Source of the DNA: Cephalotus follicularis
Lineage: Eukaryota > Streptophyta > Magnoliopsida > Oxalidales > Cephalotaceae
Length of the DNA: 64,000 bases
NCBI GenBank assembly: GCA_001972305.1
Contig: BDDD01001602.1
Location: forward strand, 62,001 to 126,000
Reading direction: 5' to 3'
The notes below the pieces were generated by a model. It did no database searches and was not told the origin of the DNA. It saw only the letters and a program-made list of their open reading frames with translations. Numbering within the stretch: position 1 is the first letter of the stretch; every line of letters starts with the position of its first letter. Below are positions 55,286 through 64,000 of this stretch, piece by piece. Both the position numbers and the translations under genes were made by a program.

Positions 55286-55783
55286 CCCTTTCTGAAATAA
55301 TAGATACAGGCATCCCATGAAGTCTCACTATCTCCTGCTGGAAGATCTCCGCTAGTTTGTCCATAGAAAAACTCTCTCAAATAGCCAGAAAGTGTGCCGA
55401 CTTGGTTAATCGGTCCACCACTACCCATATCACATCATTCCTCCTGAATGTCCTCGGCAAACCAATCACAAAATCCATAGAAATTCTTCTCATTTCCACA
55501 CAGGAATCTCCAAAGGTTGCAGAAGTCCACTAGCTCGTTGATGTTCAATTTTTACCTGCTGATAAATCAAACATCTCCCAAGTTATTCAGCTACAACCTT
55601 CTTCATCCCATTCCACCAGAAACTCCTCTTTAAGTCTAAATACATTTTTGTAGAACCCAGATGTATAGAAAATGGAGAGCTGTGTGCCTCAGACAAAACG
55701 GCATTTCTAATTTCAGGATCAGCAAGCACACACAACCGTTTACCTAACCATACAACCCCATGATCATCCACACGAAACTCCAA
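55286..55783 (-). pseudogene. pol: L integrase, zinc region and start of core
   Basis: Minus strand: EFRVDDHGVVWLGKRLCVLADPE, AHSSPFSIHLGSTKMYLDLKRSFWW (HH part of the HHCC site), then after a stop near 55583 the motifs for HQ..., HFLAI-like and the D-containing [12 protein letters not shown] are recognisable with frame changes up to the G4 insertion (GGGAT at 55281). Heavily decayed. Confidence 0.75.
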
Positions 55784-56447
55784 TTATCTACCCTCGTCCA
55801 CATTCTGGACTAAAGCCCATAACTCACCATCATCTCTCTGAGCTACTTTAATCCGAGAAATAAGAGTGGGTTCTATATTCATACCAGCCATGAAACCTCC
55901 CAAACCCCGAACAAACAAATTCAAGTCCAAACGCTCCATATCGGATATCAACTGTGGCTGAGTAAGCAAAGCCGCTACACTCCCAGAACTCTTCCTACTA
56001 AGAGCATTAGCCACCACATTCGCCTTACCTGGATTGTACTGAATGTTAAGATCATAATCCTTCAGAAGCTCTAACCACCATCTTTGTTGCATATTCAGCT
56101 CCTTCTGAGTGAAAATATACTTAAGACTCTTGTGATCTGTTAAAATGTCACAAGTTTCTCCGTATAGATAATGTCTCCAAATCTTCAAATCGAGCACCAT
56201 AGCTGCTAATTCAAGGTCATGTGTAGGGTAGTTCATCTCATTTGGCTTAAGCTGTCTTGAAGCATAAGCAATAACATGACCATGTTGCATCAAAACACAT
56301 CCCAAACCCTTCCTGGAAGCATCACTGTAAATCTGGAATCCACCAGTCCCCGACAGCAACCTCAACATTGGTGCAGACACTAACCTATTCTTCAACTCTT
56401 CAAAACAGGTCATCAATCCGAGGTAAAGGATATTTATTTCTGATAGT
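55784..56447 (-). pseudogene. pol: L RNase H, second copy (tandem duplicate)
   Basis: Frame 55784-56455 starts at a junction PRIDDLF|CFEELK that skips most of RT. It then contains [20 protein letters not shown] (first Asp), [39 protein letters not shown] and [18 protein letters not shown]. It continues into the linker toward integrase. A near-identical copy precedes it (see repeat feature). Confidence 0.85.
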
Positions 56448-56837
56448 AAACCCAAACAAATTCAAGTCCAAATGCTCCATATCGGATATCAACTGTGGCT
56501 GAGTAAGCAAAGCCGCTACACTCACAGAACTCTTCCTACTAAGAGCATCAGCCACCACATGTGCCTTACCTAGATTGCACTGAATGTTAAGATCATAATC
56601 CTTCAGAAGCTCCAACCACCGTCTTTGTCGCATATTCATCTCCTTCTGAGTGAAAATATACTTGAGACTCTTGTGATCTGTGAAAATGTCACAATTTTCT
56701 TCGTATAGATAATGTCTCCAGATCTTCAAAGTGAATACCACAACTGATAATTCAAGGTCATGTGCAGGGTAGTTCATCTCATATGGCTTAAGCTATCTTG
56801 AAGCATAGGCAATAACATGACCATGTTGCATCAAAAC
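56448..56837 (-). pseudogene. pol: L RNase H, first copy (5' part beyond S4)
   Basis: Frame 56400-56777: [58 protein letters not shown], ending LDLNLF and then running straight into a second [12 protein letters not shown], the start of the other copy. An in-frame stop lies near 56790. The upstream end (CFEELK... YSDAS) is at 59543-59660, separated by S4. Confidence 0.8.
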
Positions 56838-57054
56838 TGTAAAAACCGCAATTTCAATTAATGTATATTGTACACTTGATGAATAAAATATGCATTATAT
56901 TGAGATTTGATGTCCAATTGTTATATGGATTGTGGTTATTGATTTTTTTTTTAGGATTAATTGAAAGGAAATTGGACTAAATTGAAATGAATTGGGAGTT
57001 AATTGGAATACTTGGAAGGTCTAAAGTCTAACGCATAGATGTCGATGCCTTAAG

Positions 57055-57215
57055 TAACCAAAATCAGCACCCAACAGCCAACTGTCACAGGGTAATAGTC
57101 GACTGGCTGGTTTATGGAAAAACAGCCGACTGTCAGAGGGTAACAATCGACTGGTTGGTTTATTTATGGACAGTCAACTGTCACAGGGTAACAGTCGGCT
57201 GGTCTGGCCCAGACA
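57055..57215. repeat. CAGTCGACTG array, upstream block of S4
   Basis: About six words (CAGCCGACTG, CAGTCAACTG, AGTCGACTGG, CAGTCGGCTGG), several followed by TCACAGGGTAA. Confidence 0.8.
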
Positions 57216-58094
57216 GGAGTCTGTGCATGGCGTGTGAAATAGGACAGTGGCAGCCTAAACGTGTCATGCAGGACAGATGCGTGCCGCCAACTGTCTAGCA
57301 TGCAAGAGAGGTATCTTGCATGAGCTCTGTTCCATCTGCAAAGCTGCAACCTGCAAAATCATGGAAGAAGAAAATAAGAGAAAGAAGGCATGCATGAGTG
57401 AGAGAGAAAAGAAAATACTGGGAAATGGACCAACGAATTCCTATACATTTAAACCTCTATATCAGCTATTGAGATATAGAATTAAGTGTTAGAAAACACT
57501 GAGAAGTGGAGGAACAAATTTGGACAGTTGTTGGAGGAATTGCTGGAGATTGCATATTGATGTTGGAGAGTTCAAGTGGAAATTAAAGCTTGATTTCTCC
57601 TGGTAAGTCAACAATCCGAGCTCATTACTGATATTAAGGTTGTTAATGATGTAAACATACTGATGTTAGCTATATATATCCACTGCCAATATGAACATGG
57701 AATGATAAAGCCTGGAGTTGAGGGTTGAATTAAGTAAATTGGCGAAGAAGAGTTTGAAGCTTAAGAAGATTACTATAAGCTACTGATTTGGATAATAGTT
57801 GTTATCATGGTTAGATAACAATATAACTTACTGGTTTTAATGTATATACTTGTAAACACGCAACAATATAGATTAATTGCTGGAAAATGGGAGATTCAAT
57901 TGGTGTGAAGAGCATTGGACATAAAGAGAGAAATAAATTCAAATTGATTTCGGGATAGCAATTGAGGTAGGGGTATTGACATGTTTTTGAAGATATAATA
58001 TGTAAGCATGTCTAGATAATTTCTCTGTGATTGCATGTTATTAATTTGTTTGAATTTGAAATTGAACATGCATACTCTTAACTGTTAAGCTGCT

Positions 58095-58235
58095 GTCTGA
58101 CGTTTTCTGGGAAAAAACAGTCGACTGTTGAGCCTAACAGTCAACTGCTCAATGAAAACAGACGACTGTTAAGGACAAACAGTCTACTGCTCAATATAAA
58201 CAGTCGGCCATTCTTATGAACAGTCGACTGTTAAG
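58095..58235. repeat. CAGTCGACTG array, leader block of S4
   Basis: Six words of the same form as the upstream block, spaced about 20-25 bp, joined by short AT-rich spacers. Confidence 0.85.
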
Positions 58236-58799
58236 AGATAACTTACTAATTTTAGTTACTGTTTAGGCTTAATTGAGATGTAATTACCCTGGCATCCATA
58301 TGGGATGAGTGTAACATTCAATCCTGGCCTTATGTAGTTACATTTTAGGAATTAAACAACTTATGCACTCCTTTTGTGAATTGTGTAAGAATGACTTTGG
58401 ATATGTTAATGAATCTTGTTGAATCCTTGAATTGCTACTATCTATGTTGTTAAGCTGCTATATTATACTACCGTTATAGGTATTATATATCTATTAAGTG
58501 TTCATAAACACTATTGTTCCACCACATTTCAAGGATTGAAAAACTAAGTGCTATAAGCACAAATATGGATTTTGACTATGGTTTTCAAAATGAAAACTTA
58601 CTGTCAAATGATTTGCTGATTTTCCTCCCATGAGAGGTACCACTACTGTATTGAATAGTCTTTCCTCCAAAAGAGAGGTGCGGTCACTAAATCGTTTATT
58701 GTTTCAAAGGAAAACTACTACTATATTGCACATTATAGATATATGTAATATTGCTATTGAATTGATTGAATTGTTTGTCTATGTTATTGTCGTTAGTCG

Positions 58800-58960
58800 A
58801 GTGATAAGAGACATCACTGGCTACATGGTGGTCCTATGTGCAAGGAGTTGCTAGAGCTTCCACCAAACTTATCAGTAACGCAGATCCTGATTGTTACCTG
58901 CCTGCTAAATGCAGGCAGAATTGTTACATGATCTATCATCTTCGGAGTGTAGGGTGATAG
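58800..58960 (+). other. hairpin series in S4
   Basis: AGTGAT/ATCACT (58800/58813), CTGCCTGC/GCAGGCAG (58898/58911, loop TAAAT), CTATCATC/GGTGATAG (58933/58953, one T-G pair, loop TTCGGAGTGTAG). The last corresponds to CTATC.TCCT/AGGAGATAG of the G4 3' LTR with the same CGGAGYG loop and a different stem. Confidence 0.7.
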
Positions 58961-59542
58961 TTTGGTGGTGCGCAGTTGGTGCTAGGAGTTAGCGACATAT
59001 GACACCCAAACCACTGTATTAATTGATTCTACCCTTGTGCGGTATTCTTGAATTGTATTGTCTATGGCCACTTGGCAGGACTGCTCATAGATATTGGAAT
59101 ACTTAAATATATATGTTATTTCAAAATAAACTGTCATACATGTTTACATTTATATATTCTTTCTCATGCTTTATTCCTACTTAGCCGAGTGAGGACAAAG
59201 GCTAACCCCCTACAATTTCAGATTAAGTGAAGGCGTTGGGGCAAGTGCTGCTGAAGCTTCTACGGAGAGCTTCTGTTTTGTTAAGGTTGTTATTTGCTAT
59301 GTCTTTGTATTGTAATAACTATCATACTCCGTTTGTTGTTTTTTTACATTTCCTATATGTAAAAGATAACTTATTGTGTATTGTGTAAGCACGTAGTATG
59401 GGCTGCGTGTGGATAATTATTATAATCGGACAATGAAATGCTTCTGCTTTTGTTTAATGAATTTTGATTAATGTTGAATATTGGATTATTTAACTGATAT
59501 CTCCATATATGTTGTTGTTGGAAAATGGGGTGTGACAAAAGC

Positions 59543-60077
59543 ACATCCCAAACCCTTCCTGGAAGCATCACTGTAAATCTGGAATCCACCAGTCCCCGAC
59601 GGTAACCTCAACATCGGTGCAGACACCAGCCTATTCTTCAACTCTTCAAAACAGGTCATCAATCCGAGGTAAAGGATATTTATTTCTGATAGTAATCCGA
59701 TTCAGCTCCCTGTAATCAATACACAGCCTCATAGAACCATCTTTCTTATTGACAAACAAAACTGGCGCACCCCACGGTGAAACACTCGGCCGACTGAAAC
59801 CCCGATCCAACAGCTCTTGCAATTGTTCCTTCAATTCCTGTAACTCTAACAGTGCCATCCTATACGGTGCTTTTGATATAGGTCCCGCTCTATGAATGAG
59901 TTCGATAGTAAACTCCAGTTCCCGTTGCGGTGTCAATCCTAGTAACTCCTCCGGAAACACATATGAAAACTCACTAACAACAGGATAATTCACAAGGCGA
60001 GGTTCATCCTTAGAGACATCTTTCACAACAGCTAAGAACCCTTCAGCACCCTTAGCCACCATCTTCTGAGCCTTCAA
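59543..60077 (-). pseudogene. pol: L reverse transcriptase, N-terminal part with internal deletion
   Basis: Frame 60077-59646: [92 protein letters not shown]. The frame then jumps to CFEELKNRL, so the palm with its catalytic Asp-Asp is missing. The junction is identical in the duplicated copy. Confidence 0.88.
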
Positions 60078-60104
60078 AGCTGAAATAATCTTAACCTCCT
60101 CTCT

Positions 60105-60688
60105 CTACCACGAACACTGATAAATAAAATCAGGTTGATCTACATCTCCAAATAAAATCCTCCGAGCGTGACAATCAATTGAAGCACGATGGCAATCTAA
60201 CCAATCAATGCCCAAAATCACATCAAAATCATGCATGTCCTTCGGGAGAAGATCCGCCTCACGAATTTTGTCATCGAACAAAACAGGGCAATCATGAAAA
60301 CACTCAGATATGACAACAGAAGTCCCCATAGGGGTTGAAAGAACCAGAGATGGATCAAGTAACAGAGAAGGCATCCCAAGATGCCGAACAAAAGATCTCA
60401 CTATCACAAAATGAGTTGATCCAGTATCATATAATACAAAAGCTTTATGATCACTAACAGAAAGAAAACCCGAGACTGTACCTAGACCATTCGCCGCTTG
60501 ATTAGTCATCAAAGCAAAGACTCTGCCTCCCACGTTGCGTTGTCCTGCATCATTACCATTTCCTCCTGTATTCCTTCCACGAGGATCTGGACAGTCCTTA
60601 AAGTGATGACCCATCTGACCACATGTAAAACACGCCCTGGTAGCTTTATAACACGTCCCAACAGGATGCCACTTCCCACAAGTATCAC
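60105..60688 (-). pseudogene. pro: L zinc knuckle and aspartic protease
   Basis: Begins after a stop near 60690. The first knuckle is CDTCGKWHPVGTC and the second CFTCGQMGHHFKDC (CX2CX4HX4C). The protease has FVLYDTGSTHFVI with a canonical DTG, then MHDFDVILGIDWLDCHRASID. A frame change lies between this part and RT (60077-60105). Confidence 0.85.
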
Positions 60689-60689
60689 A

Positions 60690-61718
60690 CTATGCAATTT
60701 GAACATTATTGGGGTTACTCCCACCAACAGCTCCCTGAACTTGCCTCTGATCATTACCCGGTTGTAGCTGTTTTCCACCATCTCTGTTCTGATTATTATT
60801 TTTCCTTCGCTGCTTACCATCACGGCCCTTATTCCACTGGCCTCCTTGACCTCTACTCTGCTGCCCAAAATTATGACCTTGTGCATCACCTCTGTTTCGC
60901 TTCCTCTCTCCTTCTTGCCGAGCAACCTGGAAGTCCAACCTCTCCATCTCAATAATCTTTGCATCATTATCAACGTCTGATACATCAGCAAATCTTGAAT
61001 TTATCAGCTTTCCCCTGAGCTGATAATGCGGCTTCCATTTAAACTTCTCAGCTTGTCCTACTGCAGATCCTGCCACAGGTACAGTAAATCCCACCAATTT
61101 GGTGAACCGGTCCAAAAACTCAGTGACTGATTCACCCTCATTCTGTCTTGTCATAACAAACTATCTTGCATAAGCCTATTTATCAACAGTGGGAAAATAC
61201 TGCTGGTAAAAGACTTCACAGAAATCGGACCACAATAATGCATCAACAAAACCTCCACCCTTAGCTATCCTCAACATCTTCCACCATCTCTGGGCATCGC
61301 CCTCCAGCTTATAAGAAGCCAATCTCACTTTTTGGTCCTCATTACATCCTAGCACATCAAATATCTTCTCCATGTGTGCAATACAGTGTTCAGCCTCCAT
61401 AGCTGTCAGCGCTGAACTAAAAGACTGCGGTCTCTGCTTTTGGAACCTCTCAAGATAGACATATAAAGGAGTGTCAGGCCGGTCCCCAACTCCCACACCA
61501 GCCTGAACATTAGCCGGTTCATTCTCCTCAACAACATGTTCTTGACGACCTTGACCCAGATTCTGCTGTTGCATAGTGTGAATCACCCGATTCACCTCTT
61601 GGGGTACTACCTGTGCAACTGCCTGTCGCACCAATTCATCCACAGAAGGCTCAATCCGTACTCCTGCCTGAGCCATAGCTGGTTTGGTTTCCTGAGGGGT
61701 ATTCCTTGTTCGTGCCAC
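60690..61718 (-). pseudogene. gag: L gag
   Basis: Starts with (V/M)ARTRNTPQE at 61718; the expected ATG is GTG here, directly after CATAG. Motifs: VDELVRQAVAQVVPQEV, YLERFQKQRPQSFSSAL, EKIFDVLGCNEDQKVRLASYKLEGDAQRWW, EFYQQYFP-like DFCEVFYQQYFP, a stop near 61160-61176, then GESVTEFLDRFTKLVGF, FADVSDVDNDAKIIEMERLDF and a Gly/Arg/Asn/Gln-rich tail (60700-60860). Same gag family as E2. Confidence 0.85.
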
Positions 61719-61861
61719 CTATGACATAGAAGCCACAAAAAGAATCAGAAAGCTGAAATAAAAGACACATCGAAATGACCATAACGAAATAGCCCTAACC
61801 CAAAGTCTTCCCAATCTCACTGGTCAAACCTAGTTAGGTCTTCCAAGGAACAAAACCTATT

Positions 61862-61872
61862 ATTTGATACCA
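61862..61872 (-). other. L primer-binding site
   Basis: Minus strand TGGTATCAAAT, five bases inside the LTR end at 61878. It is tRNA-Met type with decay at its 3' side. Confidence 0.65.
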
Positions 61873-61877
61873 AAATC

Positions 61878-62295
61878 TGTAACACCCCTGATACGGTGGG
61901 AGCACTTACAGGAAAAATACAAAATTAATCAAAGGAATAAAGACATAAGCTTAACTTTATGAATGAATAACATGAATCAATCTTATTTCAAATATCATGG
62001 TGGTCTAAAAATAATCTGAAGACAGAATATGACATAAATCCTTAGCAAAAGTTTCAAAACCAAATACTGTTCATAATACTTGCCTAACATGACCATATGA
62101 CAACAGAAAAGCAATAGGATCAACTTCTAGATGATCCTCCGACATGGGTTGACATCTCTCATCACACATTTCCCCGATTCTCCCGATAACCTGCCGCATG
62201 AAAAATAAAATGCGACTATGCAAACCTCAGTACGGATATAGAAAATAAAAACATTAAACGATAATTTTAACATAATAGAAAAGGTATCTGAAATT
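61878..62295 (-). mobile_element. L 5' LTR, 3' portion only
   Basis: Ends (minus) GGGGTGTTACA at 61878. The region around 62195-62260 matches the E2 LTR near 11935-11990 (GCCGCATG... then CCTCAGTACGG), as expected from the shared gag family. Upstream LTR sequence is replaced at about 62295 by the start of the R LTR. Confidence 0.6.
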
Positions 62296-62627
62296 TTTGT
62301 AATAACCGCAAACCGCAGTCGGCTATTCGCGACTATGCAAACCGCAGTCGGCTGTTCGCCTGGCAGTCTGTTGCCAGGTGTCACGACCGTTGGCCAGTCG
62401 ACTGGTTCATCCCACCAGTCGACTGCCCCACATGCAGCCATCCAGTCGGCTGGTCCTACATACCAGTCGACTGCCCCAGTGTAATTACCAAGTAATCACA
62501 CTTCTAAGTATATAATTGATTAAAACCAACACACCATAATTTGGGAAACATCACCGGTTTATTAATTCCACAAATAAGGTACAAGTACACTGTGAAATTA
62601 CATTACATGAGAATCTCGGGCGTTACA
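62296..62627 (-). mobile_element. R 3' LTR, 5' portion only
   Basis: On the minus strand it starts TGTAACGCCCGAG at 62627 just after the R PPT (purine-rich, about 62628-62644), then passes into a CAGTCGACTG array (62310-62480). It is cut at about 62295. A repeated phrase GCGACTATGCAAAC occurs on both sides of the junction (62213 and 62331), which suggests a microhomology or template-switch join. Confidence 0.65.
62310..62480. repeat. CAGTCGACTG array in the R LTR
   Basis: About seven words (CAGTCGGCTG, CAGTCGACTGG, CAGTCGACTGCCCC), immediately downstream of the LTR start, the promoter-upstream position. Confidence 0.8.
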
Positions 62628-62644
62628 TTCACCCCTCTTTCAAC

Positions 62645-64000
62645 GAATTTTGTCCTCGAAATTAAAACAAATCTAGAACAAATGCGGCTAGCGTTCTCGG
62701 ACGTCCTCTTCACACTCCCAAGTTGCTTCATCAGGTCGGTGGAACTGCCATTGAACCTTGACCATGGAATGGTTCGGTTCCTCAAAATCTGCGTCTTCCG
62801 GTTAAGAATCCGCACAGGTAACTCCTCACAAGATAGATCATCCTGTACCGGAACAGTATCATAATCCAGGATGTGTGACGGGTCCGGAATATATCTACTC
62901 AGCATAGATATGTGAAAGACGTCGTGCACATTTGACAGTGCAGGAGGTAAGGCAAGCTGGTAGGCTACCTCCCCGACTCTCTCCAAAATCTCGAAAGGAC
63001 TAATGTAGCGAGGAGCTAATTTGCCCTTCTTTCAAAACCTTTGAACGCCCTTCCACGGTGAGACCTTGAAGAACACATGATCACCCACACTGAAGGTTAA
63101 AGGCCTTCTCTTGAAACTGTCCGTATAGCTCTTCTGCCGACTCTGAGTAGCAAGTAGCTTCTTCTTGATTGTCCTGATCTTCTCTGAAGTTTCCTCCACT
63201 AACTCAGTCCCGAGTAAGGGTCGCTCCCCAACCTCATCCCAACAAACAGGAGATCGGCACTTCCTCCCATACAGTGCCTCAAACGGTGCCATGCCGATAC
63301 TGGAGTGATAGCTGTTATTGTAAGAGAACTCTATCAGAGGAATGAGATCCTCCCAAGTACCAGCAAAATCAATAACGCAAGCCCGTAGCATATCCTCCAT
63401 GGTCTGGATGGTACGCTCAGACTGCCCATCGGTCTGAGGGTGGAAAGCAGTACTCAAGTTCAGCTTCGTCCCGAAAGCTGTCTGAAACCTCTTCCAAAAG
63501 ATGGAAGTGAAGATGGCATCTCTGTCGCATACGATGCTGGCTGGAACCCCGTGTAGCCTCACTATCTCCTTCACATACAACCGAGCCAGCTTACTCGCAG
63601 AATCAGTAACGTGTGTAGGCAGAAAGTGCGCTGATTTGGTGAGTCTATCCACGATAACCCACACGACATTATGATAGTTCCGAGTCAAAGGAAAAACTGA
63701 AACAAAATCCATCGTAACATGTTCCCACTTCCATTCTGGAATCGGTAAAGGCTGTAGTAAACCCGCCGGTCTCTGGTGCTCGGCCTTCACTGTCTGGCGA
63801 GCCAAACACCTTGCCACATACTCAGCGATCTCCCGCTTCATGCCGGGCCACCAGTAACACTTCTTCATGTCTTGATACATGTTGATTCTCCCAGGATGAA
63901 TACTGTACAGAGATTTATGAGCCTCGCGAAGTAGTTCATCCTTCAGTCTTGATTCATTCAGAAGACATACACGTCCCTGATACCTCAAAATACCATCAGC
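62645..64000 (-). pseudogene. pol: R integrase and chromodomain, continues beyond the window
   Basis: Minus-strand frame 63988-63032: RYQGRVCLLNESRL, AHKSLYSIHPGRINMYQDM, ARCLARQ (the last zinc Cys is Arg), [31 protein letters not shown] (D-D-E intact), KGVQRF, then a TGA near 63031 where Gly is expected. The same product continues 62986-62645 with ERVGEVAYQLALPPALSNVHDVFHISML and a chromodomain-like tail that has a frame change near IPWSRFNGSS. Very close to G3. Confidence 0.9.

Larger units (their letters stand above)
56838..59537 (+). mobile_element. S4: solo gypsy LTR
   Basis: TGTAAAAACCGC (56838) to GGGTGTGACA (59537), 2,700 bp, flanked by AAAAC (56833-56837) and AAAGC (59538-59542). 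The duplicate copy of the host sequence at 56285-56300 shows the empty site. It holds CAGTCGACTG words at 57055-57215 and 58095-58235, donor-like CTG|GTAAGT (57603) and TTGAG|GTAGGGG (57967), hairpins at 58800-58996, and TTAGCC/GGCTAA near 59181-59205. Related to the G4 LTR. Confidence 0.9.
55910..59694 (-). repeat. tandem duplication (~538 bp unit) in L, first unit split by S4
   Basis: Unit 1 runs (minus) 59694-59543 plus 56837-56452; unit 2 runs 56447-55910. Both begin at the RT motif [14 protein letters not shown], share the same deletion junction to CFEELKNRL, and end near ISDMExLDLNLF. The RT deletion therefore came first, then the duplication, then insertion of S4 into unit 1. Confidence 0.85.
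45263..62295 (-). mobile_element. L: Ty3/gypsy element, degenerate, holding G4 and S4
   Basis: Minus-strand order from the right: LTR end (61878-62295), PBS (61862-61872), gag (60690-61718), protease (60105-60688), RT start (59695-60077), a tandemly duplicated RT/RNase H segment (55910-59694, split by S4), integrase zinc region (55286-55783) and integrase C-terminus (45263-45991, beyond G4). Most of RT is deleted. Removing G4 and S4 restores continuity at both sites. Confidence 0.85.

Overview
This window is intergenic chromatin of a land plant, most likely a seed plant. I found no intact host gene. Almost all of it is LTR retrotransposon sequence, nested several layers deep. Tekay/Del-like Ty3/gypsy chromoviruses dominate (gag with CCHC knuckles, protease, RT, RNase H, integrase with C-terminal chromodomain). 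SIRE-like Ty1/copia elements are second. One non-autonomous Mutator-like DNA element is also present. Primer-binding sites match the 3' end of initiator tRNA-Met (TGGTATCAGAGC or TGGTATCAAAGC).

Layout. 1-1976: tail of an LTR. 2276-4544: minus-strand LTR with its PBS on the left. 4545-5540: copia fragment C0. About 5540-20357: plus-strand gypsy element G1, holding a rearranged minus-strand gypsy element E2 (11622-15711, TSD GAGTT) in its integrase and a solo LTR S1 (16962-18798) in its 3' LTR. 20358-22188: short-LTR element (LTR 21283-21607) and a degraded coiled-coil coding relic. 22189-33622: minus-strand SIRE-like copia C1, holding solo LTR S3 (22211-26946), itself split by a MULE (23838-25318, 9-bp TSD), and solo LTR S2 (30400-32632, TSD CCAAG). 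33623-35175: three abutting LTR 5' ends. About 35176-40994: plus-strand copia C2 with pol and a downstream ORF2. 40998-45262: 3' half of gypsy element G3. 45263-62295: minus-strand gypsy element L, holding a complete gypsy element G4 (45992-55280, TSD GGGAT) and solo LTR S4 (56838-59537, TSD AAAAC/AAAGC). 62296-64000: 3' end of another minus-strand gypsy element, R.

The coding regions are all damaged, mostly by scattered nonsense codons of the kind expected from C-to-T decay, plus frameshifts and deletions. C2 pol (two nonsense codons), its ORF2 (open throughout), G3 integrase and G4 integrase are the best preserved.

The unexpected content is in the long (2.2-2.7 kb) gypsy LTRs. First, several families carry a tandem array of short stem-loops whose stems differ from copy to copy and stay complementary while the loops stay alike (2951-3456 is clearest; also 692-804, 25983-26086, 44462-44544, 47791-47916, 58800-58960). 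Second, G1-type LTRs carry two mutually exclusive helices at 6811-6860, one capped by a TTCG loop. Third, nearly every family, gypsy and copia, carries arrays of short dyads centred on GTCGAC with family-specific flanks. In four LTR families the same word occurs both upstream of the promoter and again in the leader. Fourth, a donor-like AG|GTAGG in the LTR leader and an acceptor-like pyrimidine-TAG just before the gag ATG suggest a leader intron. That intron would remove the arrays, the hairpins and the PBS from the gag-pol mRNA. These are inferences from sequence alone and are listed as findings with tests.
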